Assembly: GCF_019880225.1 (NCBI RefSeq)
Contig: NZ_CP082284.1
Location: 1,798,001 to 1,862,000 of the forward strand
Length of the DNA stretch: 64,000 nt
DNA from: Halobaculum rubrum
Lineage (GTDB): Archaea; Halobacteriota; Halobacteria; Halobacteriales; Haloferacaceae
Direction: 5' to 3'
Positions 26,619 through 37,190 of this stretch are shown here, piece by piece. The notes under the pieces were generated by a model. The model was given only the letters and a program-made list of their open reading frames with translations, was not told where the DNA came from and did not search any database. A program made the position numbers and the translations under genes. Positions within the stretch are counted from its first letter, which is position 1; the number at the start of each line of letters is the position of its first letter.

Positions 26619-27626
26619 ATGACGGATCACTCCGAATCCGCGACGCGGCGTGCCTTCATGACTGCTGCGGGAACGGCGGGCGTCCTCGGGCTGGCCGGTT
26701 GCACGAGCAACCCCGACTCGGGGGGATCCAGCGGCGATTCCGACGGCTCGGACCAGCTCTCGGGCGACATCGACATCGCGGGGTCCTCGACGGTGTTCCC
26801 GCTGGCGACGGCGATCGCCGAGACGTTCCAGCAGGACCACTCCGAGGTCGACATCAACGTCCAGTCGACGGGCTCGGGCGGCGGGTTCGCGAACTTCTTC
26901 TGTCCCGGCGAGACGGACTTCAACAACGCCTCCCGGCCGATCCAGCCCGAGGAGGAGGAGGCGTGTGCCGACAACGACATCGTTCCGGTCGAGCTGACGG
27001 TCGCGACGGACGCGCTGACGGTCATCGTGAACAACGAGGCCGACTTCATCGACTCGATGACCGTCGAGGAGCTCCGGACGCTGTGGTCCGCCGAGACGCA
27101 GCCCGAGACGTGGAGCGACGTCAACTCCGACTGGCCCGACGAGGAGATCGAACTGTTCGGTCCCTCCGACGCCTCGGGGACGTACGACTACTTCATCGAG
27201 GCGGTCATCGGGGAGGAGGGTCCGGGCCACCGTCAGGACTACTCCGCCACCGAGCAGGACCGGACGATCATTCAGGGTGTGCAGGGCTCGCAGTACGCCG
27301 TCGGCTACCTCGGATTCGCCTACTACAGCGCGAACACCGACGCGGTGAAGGCGGTCGCCATCGACGACGGCGACGGGCCCGTCGAGCCGTCGCTCGAAAC
27401 CGCGCGGACCGGCGAGTACACCCCGCTGTCGCGCCCGCTGTTCACCTACCCGAAGCGGTCGGCGCTGGCGGAGGACCACATCGCCGAGTTCGCCCGGTAC
27501 TTCGTCGAGAACACGACCAACGAGGAACTCGTCGCAGAGGACGTCGGCTACGTTCCGCTGACAGACGAGCAGCAGGCCGAGCAGTTGGAGACGCTGGAGG
27601 CCGCGATCGAGGAAGCGAACGCCTAG
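26619..27626 (+). CDS. pstS: Phosphate ABC transporter substrate-binding lipoprotein
   Basis: A 335-residue lipoprotein. The signal has twin Arg (ATRRAFMTAAG) and lipobox LAGC. The phosphate-binding signature IDIAGSSTVFPLATAIAE starts the mature fold. STGSGGGFANFFCPGETDFNNASRP and FGPSDASGTYDYF line the binding cleft. It captures inorganic phosphate outside the membrane for PstCA. The first gene of the pst operon; the ATG at 26619 follows an overlapping GTG at 26616. Confidence 0.96.
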   Translation: MTDHSESATRRAFMTAAGTAGVLGLAGCTSNPDSGGSSGDSDGSDQLSGDIDIAGSSTVFPLATAIAETFQQDHSEVDINVQSTGSGGGFANFFCPGETDFNNASRPIQPEEEEACADNDIVPVELTVATDALTVIVNNEADFIDSMTVEELRTLWSAETQPETWSDVNSDWPDEEIELFGPSDASGTYDYFIEAVIGEEGPGHRQDYSATEQDRTIIQGVQGSQYAVGYLGFAYYSANTDAVKAVAIDDGDGPVEPSLETARTGEYTPLSRPLFTYPKRSALAEDHIAEFARYFVENTTNEELVAEDVGYVPLTDEQQAEQLETLEAAIEEANA

Positions 27627-27694
27627 ACCTGTCACCGAGGCCACGGACGGCCGAACGGAGAAATTTTTCACTACCCCACACAACCACCAACTGA

Positions 27695-28654
27695 ATGAGC
27701 ACCGACGACATCACGGAGGACCTTACCCGGGACACACAGAACGCCCCTGCGGAGCTGTTGACGCGGTCGTTCTTCTTCGTGTGTGCGGTGCTCTCGATCG
27801 TTACCACGGTGAGCATCGTCGTCCTCCTCGTCACCGAGGCGGCCAAGTTCTTCACGCTCACCGCGCCGTTGCTGGGCGTCCAGGGACCGACGGCCTCCGT
27901 CGTCGACTTCCTCACCGGGACGACCTGGGAGATCGGGAACCGGCAGTTCGGCGTGCTCGCGCTCGTCTCGGCGACGCTGATGATCACCATCGGCTCGGCG
28001 ATCATCGCGCTCCCGCTGGGCGTCGCGACGGCCATCTACCTCAGCGAGTACGCCGCCGAGCGCCACCGCGCGTTCCTGAAGCCGGCGCTGGAGGTGCTCG
28101 CCGGCATCCCGACGGTCGTCTACGGCTTCTTCGCGCTCATCTACATCACCCCCGCGATCCAGACGGTGCTCCCGGGGACGGGGACGTTCAATCTCCTCTC
28201 GGCCAGCATCGTCGTCGGCATCATGATCATCCCGATGGTCGCGTCGATCAGCGAGGACGCGATGTCGGCGGTCCCCGACGAACTCCGGCAAGCGGGGTAC
28301 GGGATGGGCGCGACGAAGTTCGACGTGTCGACCGGCATCGTCGTTCCGGCGGCGTTGTCGGGTATCTTCTCGTCGTTCATCCTCGCGCTCTCGCGGGCCA
28401 TCGGCGAGACGATGGCCGTCACCATCGCCGCCGGGTCGCAGGCGCAGTTCCTGAATCCGATCGATCCGACGGCGTATCAGGAGGGAGCGCTCCCGATGAC
28501 CGCGGCGATGGTCCAACTGTTGTTGGGCGACATCACCGGCGGCGGACTCGCGTACCGGAGCCTCTTCGCCATCGGGCTGACGCTGTTCGTCATCACGCTC
28601 GTCATGAACGTCATCAGCGACCTGATCGCACAGCGGTACCGCGAGGAGTACTGA
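27695..28654 (+). CDS. pstC: Phosphate ABC transporter permease PstC
   Basis: A 319-residue membrane subunit with six helices. The binding-protein-dependent transport motif appears as PDELRQAGYGMGATKFDV, and the RAIGETMAV segment is typical of PstC. It pairs with PstA to form the phosphate channel. It starts 69 bases after pstS and is followed 1 base later by pstA. Confidence 0.96.
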   Translation: MSTDDITEDLTRDTQNAPAELLTRSFFFVCAVLSIVTTVSIVVLLVTEAAKFFTLTAPLLGVQGPTASVVDFLTGTTWEIGNRQFGVLALVSATLMITIGSAIIALPLGVATAIYLSEYAAERHRAFLKPALEVLAGIPTVVYGFFALIYITPAIQTVLPGTGTFNLLSASIVVGIMIIPMVASISEDAMSAVPDELRQAGYGMGATKFDVSTGIVVPAALSGIFSSFILALSRAIGETMAVTIAAGSQAQFLNPIDPTAYQEGALPMTAAMVQLLLGDITGGGLAYRSLFAIGLTLFVITLVMNVISDLIAQRYREEY

Positions 28655-28655
28655 G

Positions 28656-30311
28656 ATGGCCACCGACACACGCGGCGGCGACATCGAGAGTTTCGGAACC
28701 GTAAACAAGACCGTCGGGGCCGTTTTCAACTACGTCCTGCTGGCGGCGACGCTGTTCGGGATCGTCGTGCTCGGCGCCCTGCTGGTGTACGTCGCCAACG
28801 ACGCCATCCGGCCGCTCACCGCCGACCCAGGCTGGCACCTCACGTTCCTCCTCACGCTCGTGCTCCCGACGCTCGGCGTCGGCGCGTACCTCTACCGACG
28901 CGACACGGACGCGCTCCGCTTCGGGGCCATGACGGTCGGAATGACCGTCGTGACGCTCATGTTCGCCGGCGGCGTCGGGATGATCTTCGTCGACATCCTC
29001 TCGCCGTTCGCCTTCCTCGCGTACGCGGTCGCGCTGGCGCTGCCGTTCGCCCTCGTGCTCGCGCTGCAACGGCGGGCACGGCGGATCCCGTTCCTCTCCC
29101 GGGTGGGCGCGACGACGCTCGCGTTCTACGTCTCGCTGTTCGGCCTCCCGGGCCCCGTCGGCGCGGTCGCGGGGCTCCCCACGATCGTGCCCGGAGTGCC
29201 CGCGTTGGTTCAGTCGCTCCCGACGATCCCGCTGGGCTGGATGTCCCTCACCGCGACACTCGGACTCGGCGTCGCCGCCCTCGTCGGCGTGTACGCCGCC
29301 CGGGTTCGCGACCCGCGTGCCGGACTGTTCGCGGGGGCCGGCGCGCTGGCTGCCATCGGTGCAAGCGGCGCGATCGGTCCCGCGGTGGGCGTCACACCCG
29401 TTCCCGCCGTGGTGCTCGCGTCGATCGCGGGCGTCCCGATGGTCGCGTACGCGGCCGGAACCGTGGCCGCTCAGCCCCGCCACCGGATCGGCCTGCTCGT
29501 CCCCGCGGTCGTCATCGGCGGCGCCCTCGTCGGCGAGGTCGCCGTCGGCGCCCTCGGGTTCGCCGGACCGCAGTCGTGGGTCGACTGGCAGTTCCTCACG
29601 AGCGCGCACAGTCGAAACGCCATCGACGCCGGACTGTATCCCGCGATCGGTGGGTCCATCCTGCTGATGGTCACGGTCGCGCTCCTGTCGTTCCCGCTCG
29701 GCGTCGGCGCGGCGGTGTATCTCGAGGAGTACGCCCCCGACAACCGACTCACGCGGATCATCGACGTGAACATCTCGAACCTCGCCGGCGTGCCATCGGT
29801 CGTGTACGGACTGCTCGGACTGGGTGTGTTCGTCACGTACCTCGGGCGATCGACGGGAACCGTTCTCATCGGCGGCGCGACGCTCGCGCTGCTCATCCTC
29901 CCGATCGTCATCATCTCCTCGCGGGAGGCGATCCGGAGCGTCCCCAACGAGATGCGGCAGGCGTCCTACGGGATGGGAGCGACGAAGTGGCAGACCGTCC
30001 GGCGCGTCGTGCTCCCGCGGGCGTTCCCGGGGATCCTCACCGGGACGATCCTCGCGCTCGGCCGGGCGATCGGCGAGACGGCCCCGCTCATCATGATCGG
30101 GGCGCCGAGCGTCCTGTTCTCGCTGCCCACCGGCTTCACCTCGAAGGTGAGCGCCATGCCGCTACAGGTGTTCGCGTGGTCGAGCCTGTTCGCGAGCGAG
30201 GACTTCTACACGAAGGCCGTCCCCGCGGGCGTCGTGGTGCTCGTGAGCGTCCTGCTGGCGATGAACTCCATCGCGATCGTCCTGCGAAACAAGTATCAGA
30301 GTGAGCAGTAA
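28656..30311 (+). CDS. pstA: Phosphate ABC transporter permease PstA with an extended N-terminal membrane region
   Basis: A 551-residue permease, nearly twice the usual 280-300. The C-terminal half is standard PstA: VAVYLEEYAPDN-like (AAVYLEEYAP), NISNLAGVPSVVYGLLGLG, MRQASYGMGATKWQTV and GRAIGETAPLIMIGA. The first 260 residues add about six further hydrophobic segments and contain no known domain. Such long PstA proteins occur in haloarchaea. The extra helices may modulate the channel; this is inference. Confidence 0.94.
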   Translation: MATDTRGGDIESFGTVNKTVGAVFNYVLLAATLFGIVVLGALLVYVANDAIRPLTADPGWHLTFLLTLVLPTLGVGAYLYRRDTDALRFGAMTVGMTVVTLMFAGGVGMIFVDILSPFAFLAYAVALALPFALVLALQRRARRIPFLSRVGATTLAFYVSLFGLPGPVGAVAGLPTIVPGVPALVQSLPTIPLGWMSLTATLGLGVAALVGVYAARVRDPRAGLFAGAGALAAIGASGAIGPAVGVTPVPAVVLASIAGVPMVAYAAGTVAAQPRHRIGLLVPAVVIGGALVGEVAVGALGFAGPQSWVDWQFLTSAHSRNAIDAGLYPAIGGSILLMVTVALLSFPLGVGAAVYLEEYAPDNRLTRIIDVNISNLAGVPSVVYGLLGLGVFVTYLGRSTGTVLIGGATLALLILPIVIISSREAIRSVPNEMRQASYGMGATKWQTVRRVVLPRAFPGILTGTILALGRAIGETAPLIMIGAPSVLFSLPTGFTSKVSAMPLQVFAWSSLFASEDFYTKAVPAGVVVLVSVLLAMNSIAIVLRNKYQSEQ

Positions 30312-30320
30312 TCCACAATC

Positions 30321-31211
30321 ATGACTGACGGACACGGACCGGCGGACGACGGAATCGAGCCCGACGGCGGCGAAACGACCGCAAGTGACCCGTCGACGGA
30401 GATGTCGATCACGACGGACGTCAGCGAGAGCGTGAGTGACAACAACCACGCGCGGGCGGCGGAAACGCTCGTTGAGGCGCGGAACGTGAGCGTCTACTAC
30501 AACGACGATCGCGCGCTCAACGATATCACGATGGAGATCCCCGAAAAGCGAGTCACCGCGATGATCGGGCCCTCCGGCTGTGGCAAGTCGACGTTCCTCC
30601 GGTGCATCAACCGGATGAACGACATGATCGACGCCGCCAGAGTCGAGGGCGACCTCTTCCTGCGGGGGAAAAACGTCTACGACGACGATGTGGACCCGGT
30701 CGCCCTCCGGCGTCGCGTCGGGATGGTGTTCCAGAAGCCCAACCCGTTCCCCAAGTCGATCTACGACAACGTCGCCTACGGCCTGGAGATCCAGAACAAG
30801 GAGGGCGACTACGACCAGATCGTCGAGGAGTCGCTCAAGCGCGCGGCGCTGTGGGACGAGGTGAACGACCAACTCGACGAATCCGGACTGGATCTCTCGG
30901 GCGGCCAACAGCAGCGACTCTGTATCGCACGGGCCATCGCGCCCGACCCGGAGGTCATCCTGATGGACGAGCCGGCCTCGGCGCTGGACCCGGTGGCGAC
31001 CTCGAAGATCGAGGACCTCATCGACGACCTCGCCGAGGAGTACACGGTCGTCATCGTCACCCACAACATGCAGCAGGCGGCCCGTATCTCCGACAAGACG
31101 GCGGTGTTCCTCACCGGCGGCGAGCTGGTCGAGTTCGACGACACCGACAAGATCTTCGAGAACCCCGACTCCCAGCGTGTCGAGGACTACATCACCGGCA
31201 AGTTCGGGTAA
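30321..31211 (+). CDS. pstB: Phosphate ABC transporter ATPase PstB
   Basis: A 296-residue ATPase. Walker [10 protein letters not shown], PstB-specific [11 protein letters not shown]-loop [20 protein letters not shown] signature LSGGQQQR, Walker [14 protein letters not shown] and the H-loop VTHNMQQA are all intact. An acidic 45-residue tail precedes the core. The last gene of the pstSCAB run, 9 bases after pstA. Confidence 0.97.
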   Translation: MTDGHGPADDGIEPDGGETTASDPSTEMSITTDVSESVSDNNHARAAETLVEARNVSVYYNDDRALNDITMEIPEKRVTAMIGPSGCGKSTFLRCINRMNDMIDAARVEGDLFLRGKNVYDDDVDPVALRRRVGMVFQKPNPFPKSIYDNVAYGLEIQNKEGDYDQIVEESLKRAALWDEVNDQLDESGLDLSGGQQQRLCIARAIAPDPEVILMDEPASALDPVATSKIEDLIDDLAEEYTVVIVTHNMQQAARISDKTAVFLTGGELVEFDDTDKIFENPDSQRVEDYITGKFG

Positions 31212-31310
31212 CGCCGTCCGGGTCGGTTCCCCGGCCGGCTGCGGTCCGGTGTCTGTTCTCCGTCGTCCGTTCCCCACTTCTATCACACTGTTCTCCGACC
31301 GTCACGCCGT

Positions 31311-32396
31311 TCAGCGATCGCTATCGACGGCTCGCGCTCCGATCTCGACGTCGCCGTCGTCTTCGAGGCGGACGACGAGCGGCCCGCGGGCGGGGCAGCG
31401 CGCGAGCGACCGCCGGACCGGCTCTCTCCCGTTGCCGCGGGTCGCCGTGACGGTGAACGCCCCCGCGGGCGGGACTGTCGTCTGTACCCGAACAGTCGCG
31501 TTCGCGGCCGGGTAGACGGTCCGGTCGAGCACTCGCTCCCCGTCGGCGTCGACGGCCACGCCGACGGTGGCGTCGGAGTCAGTCGGGTTCTCGACGAGCA
31601 CGTCGCGGACCAGGAGGTCACACACCAGTCGGGGGCCTCCGCCGAGCAGACAGTACAGCGGACCGTCCTCGACCGGACGCCACCCGCGGCGGTCGTCGCC
31701 CGCGTCCGTCTCGACGGAGACGGAGATCCGGTCCTGTGGCACCGACAACGGAACCGGGATGCGCGACCCGGACGGCACGCGGAGGTCAACGCCCGCGGCG
31801 CCGTCGCCGTCCGAGGCGGTGATCCGAAGGCGCCCGCCGTCGGTTGGCGCGTCGACGACGAGCACGGCGGCGGCGGTTCCGCTCGCGGACGCCACGAGCC
31901 CGCCGGTCGCCCCCTCGACGAACGACGGCGCCGCCGACTGCGGGTAGACGTCGCGGACGCTCACGCCGCCGTCGAGGTCGATCCCCAGGTCGTCGCCGCC
32001 GGGCCCGGGCGCCCAGTCGATCGTCCGCCGGCGGTTGTCGGCCGTCCGAACCGACACGGTGTACGGGCGCGCGGCACCCAGCACGTCCGGGAGGACGGTT
32101 CGACCGGCCGGGGGAACACGGACCGTCCGTGCGAGCACGTCCGTTTCGCCCTCCGTGACCTGAAGCGTGATCCACTCGGACCTGACGAGCCGGTTCGAGA
32201 CGACCACCGAGCGGGGGCGGTCGAGCGCATCGGCGTCGCCGGCGCCGTAGGCGGTCGGCTCGGGCGTCGGGGTCGGCGAGGTCGTCGGCGTCGCCCGCAA
32301 CGCGGGGTTGACCGTCCGGCCGCCGGTATCGCTCCCCGCGGACGAACAGCCGGCCAGCGCCGCGGCACCCGCGATCAGGAGATATCGGCGGTACAC
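31311..32396 (-). CDS. Predicted lipoprotein between pstB and phoU, unknown function
   Basis: A 361-residue protein read from a GTG at 32396, which gives YRRYLLIAGAAALAGCSS: basic start, hydrophobic stretch, lipobox. A Thr/Pro linker follows (TTSPTPTPEPT). The mature region repeats beta-rich modules of about 80-90 residues with phrases such as LVRSEWITLQVTEGE and DLLVRDVLVENPTDSDATV, resembling tandem immunoglobulin-like folds. It is transcribed against pst and phoU, so it interrupts the phosphate cluster. A link with phosphate is possible from position alone. Confidence 0.75.
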   Translation of the reverse strand: MYRRYLLIAGAAALAGCSSAGSDTGGRTVNPALRATPTTSPTPTPEPTAYGAGDADALDRPRSVVVSNRLVRSEWITLQVTEGETDVLARTVRVPPAGRTVLPDVLGAARPYTVSVRTADNRRRTIDWAPGPGGDDLGIDLDGGVSVRDVYPQSAAPSFVEGATGGLVASASGTAAAVLVVDAPTDGGRLRITASDGDGAAGVDLRVPSGSRIPVPLSVPQDRISVSVETDAGDDRRGWRPVEDGPLYCLLGGGPRLVCDLLVRDVLVENPTDSDATVGVAVDADGERVLDRTVYPAANATVRVQTTVPPAGAFTVTATRGNGREPVRRSLARCPARGPLVVRLEDDGDVEIGARAVDSDR

Positions 32397-32573
32397 GGCG
32401 ATCGTAAGTGCGACGCCGGCATAACGTCGGCGGCGACGGGGCGGAACGGATTCCGGATGGCGGGGTCGTGCTCGGGACCGCTCGGAACCGCTCTGGAGCG
32501 CTGCGGTGAGCTCTATACACGAACCAGCCCACGAACACAAACCCTTACGACCTGCGCCGAGGGACTCGTGAGT

Positions 32574-33245
32574 ATGGCACGGAAACAGTATCAGGAACGC
32601 CTCGAGGAGCTCCGCGAGGACGTGCTCTACATGAGCGAGATCGTCGCCGAGCGTCTTCGCATGGGGATGGACGCTCTCGATACGAAAGACGAGGAGCTCG
32701 CTCAGCGGGTCATCGATGAGGACGCGGAAGTGAACCAGCTGTACCTCGAACTTGAGCAGGACTGCGTCGATCTCCTCGCGCTCCAGCAGCCGGTCGCGGG
32801 CGACCTGCGGTTCATCGCGGCGACGTTCAAGATCATTACGGACCTCGAGCGCATCGGCGACCTCGCGACCAACCTCGGCGAGTACAGCCTCCAGGCCGAG
32901 CGCGACGTGTTCCCCGACGTGGACGCCCAGCGCATCGGCGAGGCGACCCTGGAGATGCTCGACGACGCCATGACCGCCTACGCCGAGGAAGACGTCGACG
33001 CCTGCTACGAGGTCGCCGAGGCCGACGACGACGTGGACCGACTGTGCGAGGACGCGAGCGCCGCGGTCATGCGGGAACTCCTCGAACGGGAGGGCGTCAC
33101 CGAGCAGGACATCGACGACATGATGGCGGACGTCTCCCGGCTCCTGCTCACGATCCGCGACCTCGAACGCGTCGGCGACCACGCGGTCAACATCGCCGCC
33201 CGGACGCTGTACATGGTCGAGAACGACGACGAGCTCATCTACTGA
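32574..33245 (+). CDS. phoU: Phosphate signalling protein PhoU
   Basis: A 223-residue PhoU with two helical repeats. Metal-binding motifs are seen as DLERIGDLATNLGEY and, in the second repeat, DLERVGDHAVNIAAR. It dampens Pst-dependent transport and signals phosphate state. No TATA was resolved; the ATG at 32574 follows closely after GTGAGT. It ends at a strong hairpin that also serves the convergent CDC48 gene. Confidence 0.95.
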   Translation: MARKQYQERLEELREDVLYMSEIVAERLRMGMDALDTKDEELAQRVIDEDAEVNQLYLELEQDCVDLLALQQPVAGDLRFIAATFKIITDLERIGDLATNLGEYSLQAERDVFPDVDAQRIGEATLEMLDDAMTAYAEEDVDACYEVAEADDDVDRLCEDASAAVMRELLEREGVTEQDIDDMMADVSRLLLTIRDLERVGDHAVNIAARTLYMVENDDELIY

Positions 33246-33274
33246 CCGACCTCTTTTGCGGGGGGCATGTCCTC

Positions 33275-33327
33275 GCGGGCGGCTTCGCCGCCCGCTGCGG
33301 GAACCCGAGACGAAAAGAAGTTTTTTA
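33275..33327. terminator. Bidirectional hairpin terminator between phoU and cdc48
   Basis: A perfect 9-bp stem (GCGGGCGGC/GCCGCCCGC, 33275-33295) closes a TTC loop. Downstream on the plus strand lies a T6 run (33321-33326). The two genes converge here, with only 79 bases between their stops. Archaeal termination needs mainly the T-run; the hairpin is an added signal. Confidence 0.6.
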
Positions 33328-35550
33328 TTGGAAGCCGACCCGCCCGCCGCGGTCGGTGCGGAGGCTGTCGGTGCCGCCGCCCTTGAACTGCTCTTCGATG
33401 TCGGCGTAGTAGCTCATGATCTCGTCGGAGATCGTCGGTCGGACAGTCTCCATCGCCTGCTCGAAGTGGCGCATGTTCACCTCCTCGGCGTCGTCGTCCT
33501 CGCGGAGCGCCTGGATGGCCGCCTCGCGGCCGACCGACTCCAGATCGGATCCGACGTAGCCCTCGGTGCGCTCGGCGAGTTCGCGCAGGCTCACGTCGGC
33601 GCTCAGGGGCGTGTCGTCGGTGTGGATCTTGAGGATCTGCTCGCGGCCCTCCTCGTCGGGCTGGCCGATCATCACGAGGCGGTCGAACCGCCCCGAGCGG
33701 ATGAGCGCCGGGTCGATCATATCGGGCCGGTTCGTCGCGCCGATCACCATCACGTTCTCCATCTCCTCGAGGCCGTCGAGTTCGGTCAGGAGCTGGTTGA
33801 CGACGCGCTCGGAGACGTTGTTCCCCATGTCCTGGCCCCTGCTGGGTGCCAGCGAGTCGAGCTCGTCGAAGAAGACGATCGTCGGGGCCACCTGCCGGGC
33901 CTTACGGAACGTCTGGCGGATCGCCTTCTCGGATTCGCCGACCCACTTCGAGAGCAGCTGCGGCCCCCGCACCGAGATGAAGTTCGCGTTCGTCTCGTTG
34001 GCGACGGCCTTCGCCATCAGCGTCTTCCCGGTGCCGGGCGGGCCGTACAGGAGCACCCCCTTCGGGGCCTCGACACCCATCCGCTCGAACTTCTCGGGCG
34101 TCCGCAGCGGCCACTCGACCGCCTCCTTCACCTGCTGTTGGGCCTCGTCCAGGCCGCCGACGTCCTCCCACGTGACCTTCGGGAGTTCGACGAGCACCTC
34201 CCGCATCGCCGAGGGCTCAACCTCGGAAAGCGCGCCCTGGAAGTCGTCGCGCTTGACGATCATCCGGTCGATGAGGCTCGGCGGGATGTCCTCCTCGTCG
34301 AGGTCGATCTCCGGGAGGTAGCGCCGCAGGGCCTTCATCGCCGCCTCCTTCGTGAGGTTCTCGATGTCGGCGCCGACGAAGCCGTGGGTCTCGTCGGCCA
34401 GGCGGTCGAGGCCGACGTCGTCCGACAGCGGCATGCCGCGGGTGTGGATCTGGAGGATCTCCTTGCGGCCGACCTCGTCGGGGACGCCGATCTCGATCTC
34501 GCGGTCGAAGCGACCGGGGCGGCGAAGGGCGGGGTCGACGCTGTCGACGCGGTTCGTCGCGGCGATGACGATCACCTGTCCGCGCGTCTCCAGTCCGTCC
34601 ATCATCGTGAGGAGCTGGGCGACGACGCGGCGCTCGACCTCGCCGGTCACGTCCTCGCGTTTGGGCGCGATGGAGTCCAGCTCGTCGATGAAGATGATGC
34701 TGGGACTCTCGTCTTTCGCGTCCTCGAAGATCTCCCGGAGCTGTTGTTCGGACTCTCCGTAGTACTTGGAGATGATCTCGGGGCCGGCGATGGAGAAGAA
34801 GCTCGCGGAGGTCTCGTTGGCGACGGCCTTCGCCAGCAGCGTCTTCCCGGTGCCGGGCGGGCCGTGCAGGAGGACACCCTGCGGCGGCTCGATCCCCAGC
34901 TTCTTGAATATCTGGGGGTGTTTCATCGGCAGTTCGACCATTTCGCGGACGCGCTGGATCTCCGACTGGAGGCCGCCGATGTCCTCGTAGGTGATGCCGC
35001 CGCCGGTCTTCTCGAACCCCGAGATCGGCTCCTCGCGGAGTTCGACCTCGGTGTCCTCGGTGATGAGACAGACGCCCTCGGGCTCGGTGTCGACGGCGAT
35101 GAGCGGGATCGCCTGTCCCGGCGAGCGCATGAACGGGTGGTTCGTGGAGGACATCACGGGGACGATGTCGCGCTCGACGACCGGGCGCTTGAGGATCTGG
35201 CGTTTCACCATGCCGGCGGCGTCGGAGCCGAACTGCACCGACGCCTCCTCGGGCGGCGCGAGCGTCAGTTTCTCGGCCTTCTTCGCCTCGGCCTTCCGGA
35301 TCGTGACGCGTTCGCCGATGCCGACGTCGGCGTTCTGGCGCGTGAACCCGTCGATGCGGACGGTGTCGGTGTTCCAGTCCTGCCGGTCGGCGCGCCACAC
35401 CTTCGCGGCGGTGGTTTCCGCCCCCTCGATCTCGATGATGTCGCCCGGAGAGAGCTTCAGGTGCAGCAGGGTGTCCGGGTCGAGGCGGGCGATCCCCCGG
35501 CCGGAGTCGTTCGGGTACGCCTTCGCGACTTCGAGTTGGACTTCATTCAT
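33325..35550 (-). CDS. CDC48/VAT-type AAA+ ATPase
   Basis: A 741-residue tandem AAA+ unfoldase. An N-terminal double-psi barrel (residues about 1-180, [11 protein letters not shown]) is followed by D1 and D2, each with Walker A GPPGTGKT, Walker [10 protein letters not shown] or IVFFDELDS, and an Arg finger in the [10 protein letters not shown] or RSGRFDRLV region. It extracts and unfolds proteins, often for the proteasome. The end reads DRGGRVGFQ without an HbYX proteasome tail. The minus-strand T-rich terminus overlaps the shared terminator. Confidence 0.96.
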   Translation of the reverse strand: MNEVQLEVAKAYPNDSGRGIARLDPDTLLHLKLSPGDIIEIEGAETTAAKVWRADRQDWNTDTVRIDGFTRQNADVGIGERVTIRKAEAKKAEKLTLAPPEEASVQFGSDAAGMVKRQILKRPVVERDIVPVMSSTNHPFMRSPGQAIPLIAVDTEPEGVCLITEDTEVELREEPISGFEKTGGGITYEDIGGLQSEIQRVREMVELPMKHPQIFKKLGIEPPQGVLLHGPPGTGKTLLAKAVANETSASFFSIAGPEIISKYYGESEQQLREIFEDAKDESPSIIFIDELDSIAPKREDVTGEVERRVVAQLLTMMDGLETRGQVIVIAATNRVDSVDPALRRPGRFDREIEIGVPDEVGRKEILQIHTRGMPLSDDVGLDRLADETHGFVGADIENLTKEAAMKALRRYLPEIDLDEEDIPPSLIDRMIVKRDDFQGALSEVEPSAMREVLVELPKVTWEDVGGLDEAQQQVKEAVEWPLRTPEKFERMGVEAPKGVLLYGPPGTGKTLMAKAVANETNANFISVRGPQLLSKWVGESEKAIRQTFRKARQVAPTIVFFDELDSLAPSRGQDMGNNVSERVVNQLLTELDGLEEMENVMVIGATNRPDMIDPALIRSGRFDRLVMIGQPDEEGREQILKIHTDDTPLSADVSLRELAERTEGYVGSDLESVGREAAIQALREDDDAEEVNMRHFEQAMETVRPTISDEIMSYYADIEEQFKGGGTDSLRTDRGGRVGFQ

Positions 35551-35813
35551 GATGGGGTTGACCGATGTTCGTTCGAGACACGTCCGTTCGGACGGCTGTT
35601 AAGCGCTCCGTTGCTCGCCGTGGCGCCGGAACGTGGGAATTCCGAGCTGGCGTCGGGGACGCAAGACGTGCTAATCTATCGCACGATACGGGGCCCGGCC
35701 TGAAAACACCACCGCCGATGGCGACCGAATCGGGGGCGCGATCGGCGGGACGACCGCGGTGCCCACGGCGCCGTGGCGGTAGCGACTTCACGCCGCGGGG
35801 CGATCGGTCGACC

Positions 35814-37190
35814 ATGCAAACCATCGCCTTCGACGGGCGGATGGGCGCCGCCGGCGACATGATCCTCGGCGCGCTCGTCGCCGCCGGGGCCGACCCGGAC
35901 GTGTTGGCGCCCGTGGAAGACGCACTGCCGGTCCGCTACGAGTTCGGAGCGACCGAACGAAACGGTATCGCGAGCACCCGCGCTCGGGTCCGCCACCTCG
36001 GCAACGACGACGATCACGACGGCGGAGCTGACAACGGCCACGATAACGATCATCGCGACCATAGCCACGACGGCGACGACCACGACCACGGCCACGACCA
36101 CGATCACAACGCGGAGGGGCACGGTCCCCAGCGCACGTACGCCGGGGTCGTCGAGGTCGTCGAGGGGATGGACCTCCCGGGGCAGGTCCGGACGGACGCG
36201 CTCGCGACGTTCGAGATCCTCGGGGAGGCCGAGTCGTCGGTCCACGGCACGGATCTGGAGGGGACACACTTCCACGAGGTCGGCGCAGACGACGCCATCG
36301 CGGACGTGGTCGGCGCGTGCCTGCTGTTCGACGACCTCGACGCCGACCGCGTCGTGACGACCCCGCTTTCGACGGGCGGCGGCGAGGTCGACTTCAGCCA
36401 CGGCGTCTACCCGGTTCCGGTGCCCGCAGTCGTCGAGATCGCCGAGCGCGCCGACTGGTCGCTGCGCGGCGGCCCCGTCGATGCCGAGTTGCTCACGCCG
36501 ACGGGCGCGGCGATCCTCGCACGCTTCGCGGAGGGCGTCGAGCGACTCCCCTCGCTTCGAGTCGAGGCGTCGGGGTACGGCGCCGGCGGGTGGACGTTCC
36601 CCGACCGGCCGAACGTCCTCCGAGCGGTCGTCGGCGAGGCCGAGCGCGGCGGACTCGTCCGCGACGACGTGGCAGTGCTGGAGACGAACCTCGACGACGC
36701 GTCGCCGGAGGTGCTCGGGGGCCTGCAGGAGACGCTCGCCGACGCCGGCGCCCGCGACGTGTCGATCCTTCCGGCGACGATGAAGAAGTCGCGCCCCGGC
36801 CACCTCGTGAAGGTGATCTGCCGGCCCGGGGACGCCGACCGCGTCGCCCGCCGCCTCGCCGAGGAGACCGGCACGCTCGGCGTTCGCGAGGGCGGGGCGA
36901 ACCACCGGTGGGTCGCCGACCGGCGCTTCGAGACGGCCGCCGTCGCGCTCGGCGATGACGGCGTCGCCTACGAGATCCCGGTGAAGGTCGCCAGCGACGC
37001 CGACGGAGAGGTGTACGACGTGAGCGCCGAGTACGACGACGCCGCGGCGGCGGCGCGCGAGGCCGGCGTCCCGGTGCGCGAGGCGCTCCGGCGTGCGGAG
37101 GCGAACGTGGGCGAGCGACTGGGCAACGACGCGACGGAGGCGACGGACGCGACGGAGGCCCGCTCGACCGACGACACCACGGAGCGATGA
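35814..37190 (+). CDS. larC: LarC-type nickel insertion protein with a His-rich insert
   Basis: A 458-residue protein of the LarC/TIGR00299 family, a CTP-dependent enzyme that inserts nickel into the pincer cofactor of lactate racemase-type enzymes. FDGRMGAAGDMILGAL starts the conserved core. THFHEVGADDAIADVVG and SHGVYPVPVPA follow, then the C-terminal ferredoxin-like domain (LETNLDDASPEVLG). A His/Asp-rich insert of about 40 residues (bases about 36000-36120) is likely a metal store. larB, larE and a racemase are not in the window. The C-terminal tail carries Ala/Thr repeats. A small zinc-ribbon gene overlaps its stop. Confidence 0.93.
   Translation: MQTIAFDGRMGAAGDMILGALVAAGADPDVLAPVEDALPVRYEFGATERNGIASTRARVRHLGNDDDHDGGADNGHDNDHRDHSHDGDDHDHGHDHDHNAEGHGPQRTYAGVVEVVEGMDLPGQVRTDALATFEILGEAESSVHGTDLEGTHFHEVGADDAIADVVGACLLFDDLDADRVVTTPLSTGGGEVDFSHGVYPVPVPAVVEIAERADWSLRGGPVDAELLTPTGAAILARFAEGVERLPSLRVEASGYGAGGWTFPDRPNVLRAVVGEAERGGLVRDDVAVLETNLDDASPEVLGGLQETLADAGARDVSILPATMKKSRPGHLVKVICRPGDADRVARRLAEETGTLGVREGGANHRWVADRRFETAAVALGDDGVAYEIPVKVASDADGEVYDVSAEYDDAAAAAREAGVPVREALRRAEANVGERLGNDATEATDATEARSTDDTTER

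Noticed and set aside
33256-35703. Long plus-strand open frame opposite the CDC48 gene
   Set aside because: Repetitive LLLG/DDH-rich translation mirrors the AAA+ domains; there is no independent domain.
35551-35813. Longer LarC starting at about 35565
   Set aside because: The added residues are Arg/Ser-rich and unlike LarC; the core begins FDGRMGAAGD right after the ATG at 35814.
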